Assembly (NCBI GenBank): GCA_051867635.1 | Contig: JBJDYT010000002.1 | Span: 1-8,661, forward strand | Length of the DNA: 8,661 nt | Source: RGIG5472 sp051867635 | Lineage (GTDB): Bacteria > Bacillota > Clostridia > Oscillospirales > Oscillospiraceae | Direction of reading: 5' to 3' | Part shown: positions 7,245 to 8,661 of the stretch, piece after piece | Numbering within the stretch: position 1 is the first letter of the stretch | How the letters are laid out: each line of letters opens with the position of its first letter | Notes under the pieces: model-generated | The model's input: the letters and a program-made list of their open reading frames with translations, nothing else | The model's database searches: none | What the model was told of the DNA's origin: nothing | Translations under genes and position numbers: made by a program

Positions 7245-7421
7245 ATGGAGAAGTGCTGCAACAAGATCTGGAAGCTGCTGGCCGCCCTGGTGGCCGTCAC
7301 CGCCACTGTGTTCGTTATCGTCAGATTCTGGGATAAGATCCTGGAGGGACTGGGCCGGCTGAAGGAGAAGGCCGACGCACTGCGCCAGCAGGCGGACGAG
7401 AGCGCGGATTTTCTGAACTGA
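7245..7421 (+). CDS. Small single-pass membrane protein, 58 aa, function unknown
   Basis: An ATG at 7245 opens a 58-codon frame closed by TGA at 7419-7421. A GGGAGG site (7231-7236) lies 8 nt upstream, an ideal spacing, and a near-consensus promoter lies before it. A strong terminator follows, so the gene looks like a complete monocistronic unit. The protein starts with MEKCCNKIWK, a short basic stretch with two adjacent cysteines. A hydrophobic segment spans about residues 11-28 (LLAALVAVTATVFVIVRF). A charged helix follows, LGRLKEKADALRQQADE (36-52), that looks amphipathic or coiled-coil prone. The layout is typical of small membrane proteins that bind or tune a larger partner. I do not recognise a named family, and no function is claimed. 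The cysteine pair at the membrane edge could be acylated or bind metal, which is speculation. Confidence 0.78.
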   Translation: MEKCCNKIWKLLAALVAVTATVFVIVRFWDKILEGLGRLKEKADALRQQADESADFLN

Positions 7422-7488
7422 CGCAGCCGGACCGGCGTCACTGACCGGAGCGCGGCAGGAACGGCGCAAAAAAACGCGAAAAAGAAAA

Positions 7489-7524
7489 AAGAGGGACGGC
7501 GGGAGCCGTCCCTCTTGCTGTTTT
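7489..7524 (+). terminator. Intrinsic terminator after the small membrane protein gene, probably bidirectional
   Basis: AAGAGGGACGGC (7489-7500) pairs perfectly with GCCGTCCCTCTT (7505-7516) around a GGGA tetraloop. A T-rich run with breaks, ending in TTTT (7521-7524), follows. The 5' side is an A-rich tract (7468-7490), which reads as a T-rich tract on the other strand, so the hairpin could also stop minus-strand transcripts. Confidence 0.85.
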
Positions 7525-7556
7525 GCGGAAAAATGCGGCGCACCGCCGCCGCAAAA
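7521..7556. repeat. Inverted repeat between two terminator hairpins
   Basis: TTTTGCG (7521-7527) is complementary to CGCAAAA (7550-7556). Inside it GCGGCG (7535-7540) pairs with CGCCGC (7544-7549) around a CAC loop, leaving an unpaired A-rich bulge (7528-7534). The 5' arm reuses the T run of the preceding terminator and the 3' arm reuses the A run of the following one. It may be a by-product of the flanking tracts or a real extra hairpin. Confidence 0.55.
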
Positions 7557-7583
7557 GAAAAAATCCGGGAAAAACCTCCCGGA
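7553..7583 (-). terminator. Minus-strand-facing terminator-like hairpin upstream of the rpoB promoter
   Basis: TCCGGGA (7564-7570) pairs perfectly with TCCCGGA (7577-7583) around a 6-nt loop. The A-rich tract at 7553-7563 lies 5' of it. Read on the minus strand this is a 7-bp hairpin followed by TTTTTTCTTTT, the form of an intrinsic terminator. No T run follows on the + strand. It would stop antisense transcripts leaving the rpoB region. Confidence 0.6.
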
Positions 7584-7599
7584 AACCCGCGCTTCCCCC

Positions 7600-7629
7600 T
7601 TGACACGGGGGAAATGGCCATGGTAGAAT
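7600..7629 (+). promoter_or_regulatory. Strong extended -10 promoter for rpoB
   Basis: A perfect TTGACA (7600-7605) is 18 bp from TAGAAT (7624-7629). The -10 is preceded by TG with one spacer base (TGG-TAGAAT), an extended -10. The predicted start of transcription is near 7635-7637. This is the best promoter in the window, as expected for an RNA polymerase subunit gene, and it shows that rpoB need not depend on upstream transcription here. Confidence 0.88.
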
Positions 7630-7635
7630 AGTTTA

Positions 7636-7824
7636 CCTATGTGTGATACTGGGGGACAACGCCCCAATATCCTTGTACTGAGTATAGCATCCCCGGGAGA
7701 AAAGCACAAGAGCAGCCCTGATATTTCCAACAACTGCTCCGCGCGTGTCACACTGAGAGGGAACGATTGAGCGAGCCAAAGCCGGAAGCGGCTTTCAAGA
7801 CCGAAAAGAAAGGTTGCGTGAGAT
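7636..7824 (+). promoter_or_regulatory. Long structured 5' leader of the rpoB mRNA
   Basis: About 190 nt lie between the predicted start and the rpoB ATG. A long-range 9-bp helix joins GTGTGATAC (7641-7649) to GTGTCACAC (7745-7753), with one G-U pair, enclosing smaller elements. These are a hairpin GGGG (7651-7654) with CCCC (7662-7665), AATATC (7666-7671) with GATATT (7720-7725), CTTGT (7672-7676) with ACAAG (7706-7710), and the alternative GAGCAG (7710-7715) with CTGCTC (7734-7739). The last two share base 7710, and the GATATT element sits in the loop of the GAGCAG hairpin, so switching or a pseudoknot is possible. A separate hairpin AAAGCC (7778-7783) with GGCTTT (7790-7795) lies 29 nt before the ATG. 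No known riboswitch class was recognised. There is no U-run terminator, so any control would be at translation or processing. Confidence 0.55.
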
Positions 7825-8661
7825 ATGCCGAAAGACAAGTATTACGGGAAAACGCTGCGTAAGAACTATGCGAGGCATGAGGAAGTCATGGCCATGCCCG
7901 ACCTGCTGGAGATCCAGCGGAAGTCTTACCGGTGGTTTCTGGAGACCGGCCTGCGGGAGGTGTTTGCGGACGTCGCCGCCATCACTGACTACGCGGGCAA
8001 TCTGGAACTGACCTTCATCGACTATTCCATGGACGAGCAGCCCAAGTACGACGTGGAGGAGTGCAAGGCCCGGGACGCCACGTACGCCGCGCCGCTGAAG
8101 GTGCGCGTGCGCCTGCACAACAAGGAGACGGGCGAGATCAAGGAGCAGGAGATCTTCATGGGCGATTTCCCGCTCATGACCCATTCCGGCACCTTCGTCA
8201 TCAACGGCGCCGAGCGCGTGGTGGTCTCCCAGATCGTCCGCTCTCCCGGCATCTATTTCGGCAAGGAAACGGACCTGAAGACGGACCTGCCCATCCTGAC
8301 TTCCACCGTCATCCCCTACCGCGGCGCGTGGCTGGAGTATGAGACGGACACCTCTGAGGTGTTCTGGGTCCGCATCGATAAGAACCGCAAGCTGCCCATC
8401 ACCTGCCTGATCCGCGCGCTGGGCCTCAAGACCGACAGCGAGATCCAGGAGGTCTTCGGCGACGATCCCCGCATCATGGCTACCATCGAGAAGGACCCCT
8501 GCAAGACCTACGAGGACGCGCTGCTGGAGATCTACCGCAAGCTCCGTCCCGGCGAGCCTCCCACGGTGGACAGCTGCGAGACGCTGCTGAACAACCTCTT
8601 CTTTGATCCCCGGCGCTATGACCTCAGCACCGTGGGCCGCTATAAGTTCAACAAGAAGCTG
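7825..8661 (+). CDS. rpoB: RNA polymerase beta subunit, N-terminal part (3' end cut by window)
   Basis: This is the catalytic-core beta subunit of RNA polymerase; 279 codons are visible and the frame is open at the window end. ATG at 7825 is the first possible start because an in-frame TGA lies 6 bases upstream (7819-7821). An AAAGG site at 7809-7813 is 11 nt away, a modest site. The N terminus has the expected YARHEEVMAMPDLLEIQRKSYRWFLETGL-like segment (positions 15-43). Next come EYKV-like elements YDVEECKARDATYAAPLKV (75-93) and GEIKEQEIFMGDFPLMTHSG (103-122). The highly conserved GTFVINGAERVVVSQIVRSPG (122-142) corresponds to the N-terminal rifampicin-related cluster of E. coli. The beta lobe follows. 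The main rifampicin pocket and the catalytic regions lie beyond the window. Identification is certain. Confidence 0.98.
   Translation, partial: MPKDKYYGKTLRKNYARHEEVMAMPDLLEIQRKSYRWFLETGLREVFADVAAITDYAGNLELTFIDYSMDEQPKYDVEECKARDATYAAPLKVRVRLHNKETGEIKEQEIFMGDFPLMTHSGTFVINGAERVVVSQIVRSPGIYFGKETDLKTDLPILTSTVIPYRGAWLEYETDTSEVFWVRIDKNRKLPITCLIRALGLKTDSEIQEVFGDDPRIMATIEKDPCKTYEDALLEIYRKLRPGEPPTVDSCETLLNNLFFDPRRYDLSTVGRYKFNKKL

Noticed and set aside
7639..7770. A 43-codon frame starting ATG at 7639, almost at the predicted rpoB transcription start, ending TGA at 7768-7770.
   Set aside because: There is no room for a ribosome binding site, the product has no recognisable features, and an open frame of this length is easily due to chance. 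A leaderless leader peptide cannot be fully excluded.
6648..7838. A minus-strand open frame spanning the end of dsdA, the small gene and the rpoB leader.
   Set aside because: It crosses two promoters and terminators of the + strand, lacks a good ribosome site, and has no family likeness.

Overview
The window is a gene-dense, GC-rich stretch of bacterial chromosome with every supported gene on the + strand. The gene content, the strong AGGAGG-type ribosome binding sites and the protein styles (GLUG-repeat surface protein with an InlB-B-like domain, PF13189-type cytidylate-kinase-like protein, Gram-positive-like RpoB N terminus) suggest a high-GC member of the Clostridia, probably near Oscillospiraceae. 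That placement is inference from protein style, not from a marker comparison. No tRNA, rRNA, CRISPR array, insertion sequence or prophage gene was seen.

Region 1 (1-5697) is the end of an operon of three tightly packed genes. The first is the C-terminal part of an MMPL/RND-family membrane transporter. The second is a 1466-residue surface protein with a signal peptide, split GLUG repeat arrays, an InlB-B-like domain, two membrane segments and a duplicated C-terminal ectodomain. The third is a small cytidylate-kinase-like protein. The genes overlap by 11 and 4 bases and end at a perfect 12-bp intrinsic terminator. The most interesting hypothesis here is that the surface protein's duplicated C-terminal domain resembles the LppX/LprG/LolA-type half-barrel lipid carriers. 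It lies next to an MMPL pump, so the pair could be a Gram-positive envelope-lipid or lipopeptide export system.

Region 2 (5698-7161) has a candidate extended -10 promoter and dsdA, encoding D-serine ammonia-lyase, which converts D-serine to pyruvate and ammonia. The predicted protein is complete, with the PLP lysine and the substrate and phosphate loops visible.

Region 3 (7162-7600) has a near-consensus promoter driving a 58-codon single-pass membrane protein, short enough for a length-cutoff gene caller to miss. Three adjacent hairpins follow: a strong terminator, a second inverted repeat and a terminator-like hairpin facing the minus strand. Together they appear to insulate the small gene from the next unit.

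Region 4 (7600-8661) is the start of the RNA polymerase beta-subunit gene rpoB. It has its own strong extended -10 promoter and a structured leader of about 190 nt. The rplJ-rplL genes that often precede rpoB are not here. The window ends inside rpoB after 279 codons.
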